This document shows, piece by piece, positions 7,213 to 15,378 of a DNA stretch of 51,980 bases. The translations under genes and the position numbers were made by a program. The notes below the pieces were generated by a model, which worked only from the letters and a program-made list of their open reading frames with translations, did no database searches and had not been told where the DNA came from. Numbering within the stretch: position 1 is the first letter of the stretch; every line of letters begins with the position of its first letter. The DNA comes from Luteitalea sp. (lineage in GTDB: Bacteria; Acidobacteriota; Vicinamibacteria; Vicinamibacterales; Vicinamibacteraceae), in the NCBI GenBank assembly GCA_009377495.1, contig WHTZ01000044.1:1-51980 (forward strand), in the 5' to 3' direction.

Positions 7213-8499
7213 ATGCTGAGGAAGGCACAGAACGATCTGCTGACGCAAACCGGGCCCGGGACGCCCATGGGCCAGATGTTCCGCAGCTACTGGATGCCGG
7301 CCCTGCTCGCCGGAGAGCTGCCAGAGAACGAGTGCCCGCCGGTCCGGGTCAAGCTGCTCTCGGAGCGTCTGCTGGCCTTCCGCGATACCGAGGGCCGCTA
7401 CGGGTTGATCGATGAGTTCTGCGCCCACCGGGGCGTGTCGCTGTGGTTCGGCCGGAACGAGGAGTGCGGCCTGCGTTGCCCCTATCACGGCTGGAAGTAC
7501 GACGTCACCGGCCAGTGCATCGAGGTCCCTTCCGAGCCGGAGGCATCGGGCTTCGCGCAGACGATCAAGCTGAAGTCGTACCCGCTGATCGAGCGCGGGG
7601 GGGTGCTCTGGACCTACATGGGGGCGCCGGACAAGCAACCGCCGCCGCCGGAGTGGGAATTTGCCACGGTGCCGCGGAAGCAGACGTTCACGACCAAGCG
7701 CCTCCAGGAGTCCAACTGGCTGCAGGCGATGGAAGGGGGCATCGATTCCAGCCACGTCTCGTTCCTGCATCGCGGCGATCTCGACTCCGATCCGCTGTTC
7801 AAAGGGGCCAAGGCCAATCAGTACAACCTCAGCGATTCGCGGCCGGTCTTCGAGGTCGTGGAGAGCCCGGGCGGCCTCTACATCGGCGCCAGGCGCAACG
7901 CGGAAAACGGCAACTACTACTGGCGGATCACGCAGTGGGTCATGCCGTCGTTCACGATGATCGCACCGCGGGGTAATCACGCGGTCCATGGGCACTTCTG
8001 GATCCCGATCGATGATGAGAACTGCTGGACGTGGAGCTTCGACTACCACCCGATCCGCGAATTGACACGAGCCGAAGTCTCGGCCATGCGGGAAGGCAAG
8101 GGCATCCACGCCAAATACGTGCCCGGGACCTATCGCCCGCTGGCCAACAAGGACAACGACTATCTGATGGACCGTGAGGCCCAGAAGGCGGGCAGGACCT
8201 TCAGCGGCGTCCAGGGTATCGCCATGCAGGACGCCTCTCTGCAAGAGAGCATGGGGCCGATCGTCGATCGCACGAAGGAGAACCTGGTGTCGACCGACAA
8301 CGGCATCATCATGGCGCGCCATCGGCTGCTGCGCGCGGTGAAGGCGCTCGTCGAGAAGGGCGTCTTGCCCCCGGGCGTCGATCCGGCGCACCAGAAGGTG
8401 CGGTCGGCCGCCATCATCCTGCCGCCGGATCAGCCGTTCAAGGATGGCGCACGCGAAGCATTGATTGCCCGCCCGGACGTGGCGCCGGCCTCTGTCTGA
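7213..8499 (+). CDS. Rieske aromatic ring-hydroxylating oxygenase, large subunit (phthalate dioxygenase family)
   Basis: This is a 428-residue homo-oligomeric-type Rieske oxygenase. The Rieske ligands are in FCAHRGVSLWFGRNEECG and RCPYHGWKYD. The mononuclear iron site shows the phthalate-dioxygenase family pattern NWLQAMEGGIDSSHVSFLH, giving the two His ligands. The frame opens at an ATG at 7168, but that start would put the palindrome inside the gene and lacks a Shine-Dalgarno. The ATG at 7213 follows GGAAGGGGAG and yields MLRKAQNDLLTQTGPGTPMG, the normal family N-terminus. It probably dihydroxylates or demethylates/hydroxylates an aromatic acid, taking electrons from the ferredoxin and FAD reductase of this cluster. 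Confidence 0.93.
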   Translation: MLRKAQNDLLTQTGPGTPMGQMFRSYWMPALLAGELPENECPPVRVKLLSERLLAFRDTEGRYGLIDEFCAHRGVSLWFGRNEECGLRCPYHGWKYDVTGQCIEVPSEPEASGFAQTIKLKSYPLIERGGVLWTYMGAPDKQPPPPEWEFATVPRKQTFTTKRLQESNWLQAMEGGIDSSHVSFLHRGDLDSDPLFKGAKANQYNLSDSRPVFEVVESPGGLYIGARRNAENGNYYWRITQWVMPSFTMIAPRGNHAVHGHFWIPIDDENCWTWSFDYHPIRELTRAEVSAMREGKGIHAKYVPGTYRPLANKDNDYLMDREAQKAGRTFSGVQGIAMQDASLQESMGPIVDRTKENLVSTDNGIIMARHRLLRAVKALVEKGVLPPGVDPAHQKVRSAAIILPPDQPFKDGAREALIARPDVAPASV

Positions 8500-8511
8500 T
8501 GGACGCGTCAC

Positions 8512-9024
8512 ATGCAAAGTGAATCAGCCCGCATGAGCTCGGCCGCAGAAGCACGCTTCCGTGTCCAGGCGCCGAACTCGAAGCCGCGTGTGATCAAGGT
8601 GATCGCGCTCGATGCGCTGAGCGAGGACGTGGTGGACCGGTTGGCGAAGGCGTCCTGGAATCAAGCGACGTTTTTCACGGCTGCGGCGTTTGCCGGCGCG
8701 CCTCGCCTGGAGCAGCGCGTCTCCAAGGAGGGATGGCTGCGCGACCTCTCGGGCCGCACCAGAGACTTGATCGACGAGGTCGACACCGCCGATCTCGTCG
8801 TCATGGTGGCGACCCCCGGCGAAAATGTGGCGGTCGCGGCGATGATCGGCGAGGCGTGTAGTCACAAGCGCGTCATGACAACGGCACTCATCGTGGGCGC
8901 CACATCCGCGTCGGACGAGACACTGTCGAAGACGCTCGCGCAGGTGCGACCATGGTCGCTGATGGTCGTGATCGCGAACGCCGACGATTACATCGAGGAC
9001 ATGCTGAGCGCGCTGCGGGCGTAG
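8512..9024 (+). CDS. Unknown protein within the Rieske oxygenase operon
   Basis: This 170-residue protein lies between the oxygenase gene (12 bases upstream) and the reductase gene (8 bases downstream). I cannot assign a family. The sequence has an alternating beta-alpha pattern: RVIKVIALDALSEDVVDRL, then TADLVVMVATPGENVAVAAM and KRVMTTALIVGATSASDE, and SLMVVIANADDYIEDML. This suggests a compact Rossmann-like or FtsZ-GTPase-like fold without a clear nucleotide motif. An alternative start is the ATG at 8533. No signal peptide or membrane segment is seen. Its tight placement implies a role in the oxygenase system, for example assembly or regulation; this is inference. Confidence 0.7.
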   Translation: MQSESARMSSAAEARFRVQAPNSKPRVIKVIALDALSEDVVDRLAKASWNQATFFTAAAFAGAPRLEQRVSKEGWLRDLSGRTRDLIDEVDTADLVVMVATPGENVAVAAMIGEACSHKRVMTTALIVGATSASDETLSKTLAQVRPWSLMVVIANADDYIEDMLSALRA

Positions 9025-9032
9025 TCATCCCG

Positions 9033-10262
9033 ATGCCGGACGTGGAGACGATCCGCAAGATCCTGGTCATCGGCGGCGGCCCCGCGGGCACATTCGCCGC
9101 CATCGCCGCCAAGCAGCACAATCCGTCAGCCGCCGTGACACTGCTCAGCGAGGAGCAGTGCGAGCCTTACGACAAGCCGCCGCTGTCCAAGGCGGTGCTG
9201 CTCGGCAAGGTGCTGCCGAGCGACGCGCTGATCGCGGGGCCATGCGGCATTGCCGGCCACGGCGTCGTGCTGGCGACGCGAGCGCAATGCACAGCAATCG
9301 ATCGCGCCGCCCGCAGCGTCATCCTGCGGGACGGACGGCGACTGCCCTACGATGCGCTGGTGATCGCCACCGGGTCGGTCGTGCGTGAAATTCCCCAACT
9401 GCCACTCGGCATGCCGCGGGTCCATTACCTGCGCACGGAAGCGGATGCACACGTGCTGAAAACGGCCCTACGCGAGAGCCGCGACCTGCTCGTCGTCGGC
9501 GGCGGCTTGATCGGGCTCGAAGTCGCCGCTTCGGCTGCCGAGCTGGGGGTCAGCACAACCGTGTTGGAAATCGCGCCTCGCATCCTCGCCCGCGTCTGCG
9601 ACGAGGACACCAGTGCGATCGTGCACGCGGCGCATCGCCAGCACGGGGTCGACATCCGCGTCGGTACCGCGCTCGCGGACGCGGCACTGCAGACCGACGG
9701 ACGTATCGCGGTCCGAACCGGCGGCCGCGAGCACCTGACCGCCGATCTCGCTGTCATCGGCACCGGCGCCAGGCCCAATGACGGGCTTGCCGCCGCCGCA
9801 GGGCTCGTGACCAACGATGGAATCATCGTCGACGAATACTGCCGCACCTGTGACCCGGCGATTTTTGCAGCCGGCGACGTCGTGCGCTTTCCCGGCCCTC
9901 ACGGCCCAGTGCGACTGGAGAACTGGCGGCACGCCCTGGACCAGGGGGCGGTCGCCGGCCGCAACGCCGCCGGCGCGACCGATCCCTATATGACGGTGCC
10001 GTCGTTCTGGTCGGAACAGTACGATTTGTACATCCAAGGCGTCGGCTGGGCCCCGGCGGGCGGAGCGCGCGTGCGCCGGCCACTGCGGGGGAACGGCGCG
10101 CTCGTCCTCGAGATCAGCGATGGCCGTCTCGTGCACGCGATGGGCATCAACGCTCAGCGCGATCTCGCGGCGGCACGGCGCCTGATCGAGCGGGGCGTGG
10201 CCGTGGATCCTGCCGCGTTGGCGGATCCCGCACAGCCGCTTGCCGTGATGCTCAAACGGTAG
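9033..10262 (+). CDS. FAD-dependent ferredoxin reductase
   Basis: This is a 409-residue pyridine nucleotide-disulphide family reductase of the putidaredoxin/biphenyl-dioxygenase reductase type. The FAD-binding motif is KILVIGGGPAGTFAA near residue 8. The NAD-binding motif is LLVVGGGLIGLEVAASAAELG near residue 150, and the second FAD motif is AIFAAGDVVRFP. It lacks a redox-active Cys pair. The ATG at 9033 starts the family N-terminus; the open frame continues upstream into the preceding gene. It should reduce the Rieske ferredoxin at 6669-6986 with NAD(P)H and thus complete a three-component oxygenase. Confidence 0.9.
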   Translation: MPDVETIRKILVIGGGPAGTFAAIAAKQHNPSAAVTLLSEEQCEPYDKPPLSKAVLLGKVLPSDALIAGPCGIAGHGVVLATRAQCTAIDRAARSVILRDGRRLPYDALVIATGSVVREIPQLPLGMPRVHYLRTEADAHVLKTALRESRDLLVVGGGLIGLEVAASAAELGVSTTVLEIAPRILARVCDEDTSAIVHAAHRQHGVDIRVGTALADAALQTDGRIAVRTGGREHLTADLAVIGTGARPNDGLAAAAGLVTNDGIIVDEYCRTCDPAIFAAGDVVRFPGPHGPVRLENWRHALDQGAVAGRNAAGATDPYMTVPSFWSEQYDLYIQGVGWAPAGGARVRRPLRGNGALVLEISDGRLVHAMGINAQRDLAAARRLIERGVAVDPAALADPAQPLAVMLKR

Positions 10263-10310
10263 CCCGACCCGGTGTGGCCCCATCGCACCGCGGAGCGAAA
10301 GGAGAAGCCA

Positions 10311-11135
10311 TTGGAGGGCAAGGTGACGATCGCTCGGCTTCAGCAGATGAAGCGCGACGGGCGAAAGATCGTGGGCGTCGTGGCCTATGACTACCAGATG
10401 GCCCAGATCGTGGACCGCGCCGGGATAGACATCGTCTCCGTCGGCGACTCGGTGGGCATGAACCTCTGGGGTCAGCGTAGCGAGCTGGACGTGACACTGG
10501 ACCAGATGATCCTGTCCTGCCAGGCCGTTCGACGGGGCGTCACACGCGCGCTGGTCAGCTGCGATTTTCCTTTCGGTCCGCTGCAGAAAGGAACGGAAAG
10601 CGCGGTGGGCGCGGCCATCCGCCTCGTCAAGGAAGCTGGAGCCGACATGGTCAAGCTTGACGGCGCGTCCGCCTTCCCCGAGGCGGTGCGCGCCATCACG
10701 CGTGCCGGCATCCCCGTCTGGGCGCAGTTCGGGATCACGCCGCACACCGCCATGCAATACGGCGGCATGGCGAAAGCGGGACCCGAGCTGTCCACACAGA
10801 TGAAGGACCGGCTTCTTCAGGAGGCGAGGCTTCTCGAGGAGGCGGGTGCATCCATGCTCGACTTCACCAACTCGGGCCCGATAGCCGGTGCCGACGTGAC
10901 GCGGGCGCTGTCGATCCCCGTCATAGGCGGCCTGGGCGGCGGCCCGTGGCTGGACGGTCGCGTGCGGGCCGCGTTCGCGGCGGTCGGCTACCTTGCGTCG
11001 GCCATCGATGACTCCAAGACCGAGCGATACGCCAATGTCGCGCAGATCACGCTGGATGCCATGAAGATGCTCGCGGAGGACGTACGCGCGGCGCGGCAGA
11101 TTCGAGGCGCCGGCGCGCGCACCGTCACCACCTGA
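10311..11135 (+). CDS. Ketopantoate hydroxymethyltransferase (PanB)-like enzyme of a catabolic cluster
   Basis: This protein of about 274 residues belongs to the PEP mutase/KPHMT superfamily. The PanB metal-site Asp residues are present in SVGDSVGMNLWGQ and SCDFPFGPL. The catalytic Glu of PanB (in the motif VVEAVP of the second copy at 39405-40316) is replaced by Asp in ASMLDFTNSG, and the second PanB loop GLTPQ reads GITPH. The start is TTG at 10311, seven bases after AAAGGAGA. Because a normal panB sits beside panC elsewhere in the window, this copy is probably not for pantothenate. It may catalyse an aldol, retro-aldol or C-C lyase step in the surrounding pathway; this is inference. Confidence 0.8.
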   Translation: MEGKVTIARLQQMKRDGRKIVGVVAYDYQMAQIVDRAGIDIVSVGDSVGMNLWGQRSELDVTLDQMILSCQAVRRGVTRALVSCDFPFGPLQKGTESAVGAAIRLVKEAGADMVKLDGASAFPEAVRAITRAGIPVWAQFGITPHTAMQYGGMAKAGPELSTQMKDRLLQEARLLEEAGASMLDFTNSGPIAGADVTRALSIPVIGGLGGGPWLDGRVRAAFAAVGYLASAIDDSKTERYANVAQITLDAMKMLAEDVRAARQIRGAGARTVTT

Positions 11136-11183
11136 CCGGTGATGAACCTTTCACCCCCTGCACGATTCTGAGCGAGGAGACCA

Positions 11184-12035
11184 GTGGCTACCGCGGTTAT
11201 CGGAGGCATCACAACACGGTACGACGTCATAGGCGCCGGCCCCTCGCTGCTGATGTTCTCGCCCGGCGGGTTCGACGCCACCCTGGACAAGTGGACGACG
11301 CAAGGCATCTACGCCCGCATCAAACCGGTGGAACACCTCTCGAAAAAATATACCTGCATCGTTTTCGACCGGCGCGAGACCGGTGAGTCGGGCGGGCGGG
11401 TCGAGCGTGTCACGTGGGCGCACTACGTGGCACAGGGCAAGGGACTGCTGGATCACCTGAAGATTCAGCGCGCGCACATCATGGGGGCCTGCATGGGCTG
11501 CTGCTCCGCGATCGCCTTCGGCGTCGCCCACCCGGAGACGACCGAGAGCCTGGTGCTCTACTGGCCGGTCGGCGGCCCCAGATACCGCATCAACGGGCAT
11601 CTCCGGTTTGCGCAGCACCTGGCCTACGTCTATCAGCACGGCCTGGATGCGGTGGTGTCACTCGCGATCAACGAAGGGAAAAGCTTCGGACAGGATCCGC
11701 GCGGCGGGCCGTGGGTGTCCGTCATCAGGCGCGATCCGTCGTTCGCCGAGGCCTACGCGCGGCAGGATGTGGAACGGTACACGCGTCTCGTGTTGGCAAT
11801 GGGCCGCACGCTGATAGACCGCGATACAGCTCCAGGCGCCGAGCCGGAGGACCTGCTGCGTCTGGATATTCCAGCCCTCGTCGTGCCCGGCCGGGATCAT
11901 TCCCACGCGACATCGGCAGCCCGGTACCTGGAAGAATGCCTCTCGAAGGCCGAGTACTGGGATGTGGCCGTGGACCAGCAGACCGAGGAGACGGCGCCCG
12001 CCCGGATACTCGAATTCCTGGACTCGGTCGGCTAG
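11184..12035 (+). CDS. Alpha/beta hydrolase with Cys nucleophile elbow
   Basis: This 283-residue alpha/beta-hydrolase fold protein has the nucleophile elbow GACMGCCSA, so the nucleophile is Cys rather than Ser, as in dienelactone hydrolase. The acidic residue is probably Asp in LVVPGRDHSH. A catalytic His in the usual place near the C-terminus is not obvious; the end reads EETAPARILEFLDSVG. The start is GTG at 11184 behind GAGGAGA. It is the last forward gene of the oxygenase operon and is convergent with the second decarboxylase-like gene. A C-C bond hydrolase or lactone hydrolase acting on ring-fission products would suit the context, but the substrate is not determined. Confidence 0.8.
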   Translation: MATAVIGGITTRYDVIGAGPSLLMFSPGGFDATLDKWTTQGIYARIKPVEHLSKKYTCIVFDRRETGESGGRVERVTWAHYVAQGKGLLDHLKIQRAHIMGACMGCCSAIAFGVAHPETTESLVLYWPVGGPRYRINGHLRFAQHLAYVYQHGLDAVVSLAINEGKSFGQDPRGGPWVSVIRRDPSFAEAYARQDVERYTRLVLAMGRTLIDRDTAPGAEPEDLLRLDIPALVVPGRDHSHATSAARYLEECLSKAEYWDVAVDQQTEETAPARILEFLDSVG

Positions 12036-12052
12036 TCGCTTTCCGATCCGGG

Positions 12053-13000
12053 TCACGCCGTGAGGTCGTGCGTCGCCGGGGCGAAGAGCTCGTCGACGGT
12101 GAAGGGACCGGCAATGATCCCTTGCTCCACACTGTACTGGATGATCGCTTCGAGTACCTGACGGTTGGGCTCGATGCCGTACGGCAGGGGGTCGCCCGTG
12201 AGGTCCATGACCCGTCGGAAGACGTCGTCCCGCTTGGACGCGGGCTCAATCTGTCCCCCTTCGAGCCGCTGCACATAAAGGCGCTTCGCCTCGGCAAATG
12301 CGGCGAACATGTCCGCCGCGAGACCCGGCGGGTGCGAATCGAGCACGTCGTTCCTGATCACCACGGTGTGGTTGATCGGGTAGAGGCCGCGCTCGCGCAA
12401 GGCCTGAAAGCCCGCTTCTTGCGCGTTCGGAATGAGCGGCTTCACGTCCGGGGAATCTACCGGCACGCTGATTGCCGCGGCGATTTCCCCCGACGCCAGC
12501 AGGTCTTCCAGCTTGCGGCCTTTCTCGACGGGCACCACGTTGGGGGGAGGCTGGTATTCGGCAACATGCTCGTCGCCCGAGAGCACCCACGTCACCTTTT
12601 TCAGGTCCACGCCGTGCTCGTGCTGCAAGATGCTGCGGGCCCACAGGCCTGTGGTGACGGTGTAGCCGCGATTGACCCCGACCTTCCGTCCTTCGAGGTC
12701 TTTCGGGCTTGTGACGCCAGATTTCGTGTTGTACAGGATGGCGCCGTGGTGGAAGGCGCGCATCGGGAACACCGGAATGGCGGTGAAGGCTTTGCCGTGC
12801 GCCCGGGCGCAGAGGTAGGTGGTGATCGCCATTTCGGAGACATCGAACTCCAGCCCTCGTACCATCCGCCGGAACGCCTGGATAATTGTCGGCACTTCTT
12901 CGAAGTCGAACGCGAAGGTCCGCGGCTTGACTGTGCCGTCCTTCAGCGGGCTGGTGTGCCCGTACGTCGCCATTGCGGTTTTCATCTTCAGATCGGACAT
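12053..13000 (-). CDS. 4,5-dihydroxyphthalate decarboxylase-like protein (copy 2)
   Basis: This is a 315-residue homologue of the protein at 2564-3550 with the same fold and landmarks: FDVSEMAITTYLCARAHG, FTAIPVFPMRAFHHG, DLEGRKVGVNRGY, YPINHTVVIRNDVL and a C-terminal FTVDELFAP. The two copies are clearly diverged paralogues. There is no signal peptide. The ATG at 13000 gives the expected length; upstream sequence in the same frame looks non-coding. It closes the catabolic cluster on the right. Two differing decarboxylase-like proteins suggest two substrates or two subunits of one enzyme; the sequence does not decide. Confidence 0.8.
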   Translation of the reverse strand: MSDLKMKTAMATYGHTSPLKDGTVKPRTFAFDFEEVPTIIQAFRRMVRGLEFDVSEMAITTYLCARAHGKAFTAIPVFPMRAFHHGAILYNTKSGVTSPKDLEGRKVGVNRGYTVTTGLWARSILQHEHGVDLKKVTWVLSGDEHVAEYQPPPNVVPVEKGRKLEDLLASGEIAAAISVPVDSPDVKPLIPNAQEAGFQALRERGLYPINHTVVIRNDVLDSHPPGLAADMFAAFAEAKRLYVQRLEGGQIEPASKRDDVFRRVMDLTGDPLPYGIEPNRQVLEAIIQYSVEQGIIAGPFTVDELFAPATHDLTA

Positions 13001-13077
13001 GCCCTGTATCTTAGCCTCAAGTATCCTGCGAAGGACTAACCATTGCCTAGAGGGAAACGGCGTGATAAAAGAGTGGG

Positions 13078-15339
13078 ATGCGCACACGACTGCTACTTGT
13101 CTCTGGGGCTTCGGCCGTGCTGTTCGCCAACGGCGGCACACGGCACCAGGCACTGGAGGCCGACGCGCTGACGTCGATGCTCGCGGCCCCGTCATCGGAA
13201 ATATGTCTGATGCCGTCCGATTCGACCCGGTACCAACAGACTCGCGGCGGAGGCGCCGGCGGCCGCATTGGCGACGAGGACACGCGGAAGACGAACGCCG
13301 ACTGGCCGCCGGAGCAGTCGATGACCCTCGACGCCATGCCAGACCGCACGGTCTTCGATCCCTACCCGACATTCGGCGGGCTGGCCGTCGACGACGCGGC
13401 CGGACGCGCCTTCTTCAGCGATTCGAGCCTGTCTAGCCTGCTCTCCTACTCGACGACGGCCGGCGACGACTCGCGGGAGATCACTGATCCGCTTACGCGC
13501 GTCTTTGGTCCGCACACGGGGATCGGTTTCATCGCGGGCGTAGCCGTCGACCCGGAGCGCAAGGAAGTGTACGCGGTCAACAACGACGGCGGCGGTGTCG
13601 TGACCTTCGGCTACGACCAGACCGGCGCCGTGCGCCCCGTGCGCGGACTGGAGACGCCGCATCAGTCGTGGGGGATCTCGCTCAGCAAGGCGCGCAACGA
13701 GATCGCCGTGTCGGTGCAACAAATGAGCGGCATCGTGTTCTATCGGCGCGGCGCCGAGCAACTGGAACCGCCGTTGCGCACGCTCCGCGGGTACGAGACC
13801 GGCCTGGCCGATCCGCACGGCGTGGCCTACGACGACGAGCGCAAGGAGCTCGTCGTGGCCAACCATGGAAACTGGACCGAGCTTCGTCCGTACAGCCCGT
13901 ACGACCCCCTCACCGAGGCCCCGCGCGCGTACGAGCCGGGGCGGTTCGAGCCCCCATCGATCCGGATCTTTGCCGCCTCCGCCACCGGCAACACGAGCCC
14001 GCTGCGCACGATCAGCGGCGACCAAACGGGTCTCAACTGGCCGATGGGCGCCGTGGTCGATGCCCAGCGCGACGAAATCATCGTCGCGAACTACGGCGAC
14101 CACTCGGTGCGCTTCTTCCGGCGCACAGCCGAGGGCAACGTTGCCCCCACGCGCGTGATCAAAGGCGATCGCACCGGTTTGGTGGGGCCGGTGGGCGTGA
14201 GCGTCGACCAGGTTCGCAATGAGCTCTGGGTCGCCAACTACGCCGATCACTCGGCGCTGGTCTTCGACCGCGACACCGCCGGCAACGTCGCCCCGAAGCG
14301 CATCGTCCGCAACGCGCCGAAAGGAGCCCCCTCACTGACGTTCACCAACGCCGCGGCCGCGGCGTACGACACCAAGCGCGACGCGCTCATCGTCCCTAAT
14401 TGAGTGAGCGTACCGAGAGTCTCGGTGTTTGCCAGGTTGGCAAACGGATTGGTTGCGCCGGAGCGGGTCATTGAAGGACAGGGCACATCGCTGAGCCGGA
14501 CGATGCACGGCGTGGCGTACGACGAAGTGAACGACGAAATCTCGATCCCCGTGGCGCTCGGCGGTGCGATCCTGGTGTTCCGCGGCGGCGCGCAGGGCGA
14601 GGAACCGCCGATTCGCGTCATCCAAGGATCGAAAACGCGGCTGATCCGGCCGCAAACGATCGCCGTCGACCCGATTCACGACGAGATCATCGTCGGCGAC
14701 ACCACCGCGCGCGCGGTGTTCGTCTTCGACCGTGAGGCGAACGGGGACGTGGCGCCGATACGGACCCTGTACGGCGACAAGACGAAGCTGCTCGACGTGG
14801 TGGGCGTCGCGGTCGACCCGGTCCACAATGTCATCGTGGCGGCCAGCCGGTCGGCGGCGACGACGGGGCTCATCACCTTCAATCGCACGGATAACGGAAA
14901 CGTGACGCCGCGGACGATCGTCTCGGGCCGGAATACCGGGCTCGCCCACTTTCGGCAGGTAGCCGTCGACCCCGGGAGCGGTCGGATCTTCCTGGCGCAG
15001 CAGAGCATGCGCGAGAAGCAGCTCGAGCCGTACCGCGGCGATCGGCCACGTACCGAGGAGGAATTCAAGAAGGCGAAGCGCGTGTCCTCCGGCCGCGTGG
15101 GTCCTGGCTTCGTCGGCGTCTGGGACATCAACGACGATGGCGATGTCCCGCCGCGCGCACTGATCCAAGGGACGATGAGCCGCCTGATCGCACCCGGCGG
15201 CATCGCTCTCGACCCGAAGCGGGGCCTCGTCTACGCGATCGACGGCGGCAGCAGCGGCTACTTTGCCTACCTGGTGCCCCAGTTGTTCAGTGAACCTTGG
15301 GCGCCGACGTCATCGGCGTCCCGGGCAGCGTCCCGCTGA
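13078..15339 (+). CDS. Secreted beta-propeller (NHL-like repeat) protein with in-frame UGA at 14401; probable selenoprotein
   Basis: The protein of about 753 residues has an N-terminal signal-like segment MRTRLLLVSGASAVLFANGG and then some ten propeller repeats. Typical units are IIVANYGDHSVRFFRRTAEG followed by NVAPTRVIKGDRTGL, and later IIVGDTTARAVFVFDREANG. A TGA at 14401-14403 (residue 442) interrupts the frame inside one repeat, in DALIVPN-UGA-VSVPRVSVF. The same frame continues at once with undamaged repeats to the stop at 15337, so the downstream part is not a separate gene; the next GTG has no ribosome binding site. Two perfect hairpins directly follow the UGA. Recoding to selenocysteine is the favoured reading because two further genes just downstream show the same. 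A point nonsense mutation or sequencing error is the alternative. Confidence 0.72.
14412..14444 (+). promoter_or_regulatory. Candidate SECIS hairpins after the UGA of the propeller gene
   Basis: Two adjacent inverted repeats follow the UGA at 14401: ACCGAGAGTCTCGGT at 14412-14426 and TTTGCCAGGTTGGCAAA at 14428-14444. The second has seven pairs and a GGT loop beginning 31 bases after the UGA, inside the spacing range known for bacterial SECIS elements (about 16-37 bases). The first has its loop at about 13 bases, slightly short. Which one, if either, is bound by SelB is not known. Confidence 0.5.
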
Positions 15340-15378
15340 AGTTGACGATACGGCGCGGATTCTGGAGAATGGCGTTTC

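Noticed and set aside
7057..8517. 486-codon reverse frame over the Rieske oxygenase gene
   Set aside because: It is an antisense shadow of a gene with intact Rieske and iron-site motifs.
11414..13039. 541-codon forward frame across the hydrolase and the second decarboxylase-like gene
   Set aside because: It overlaps two well-supported genes and has the composition of an out-of-frame high-GC shadow.
14404..15339. Second half of the propeller as an independent gene
   Set aside because: It begins in the middle of a repeat, directly after the TGA and in the same frame, with no ribosome binding site.
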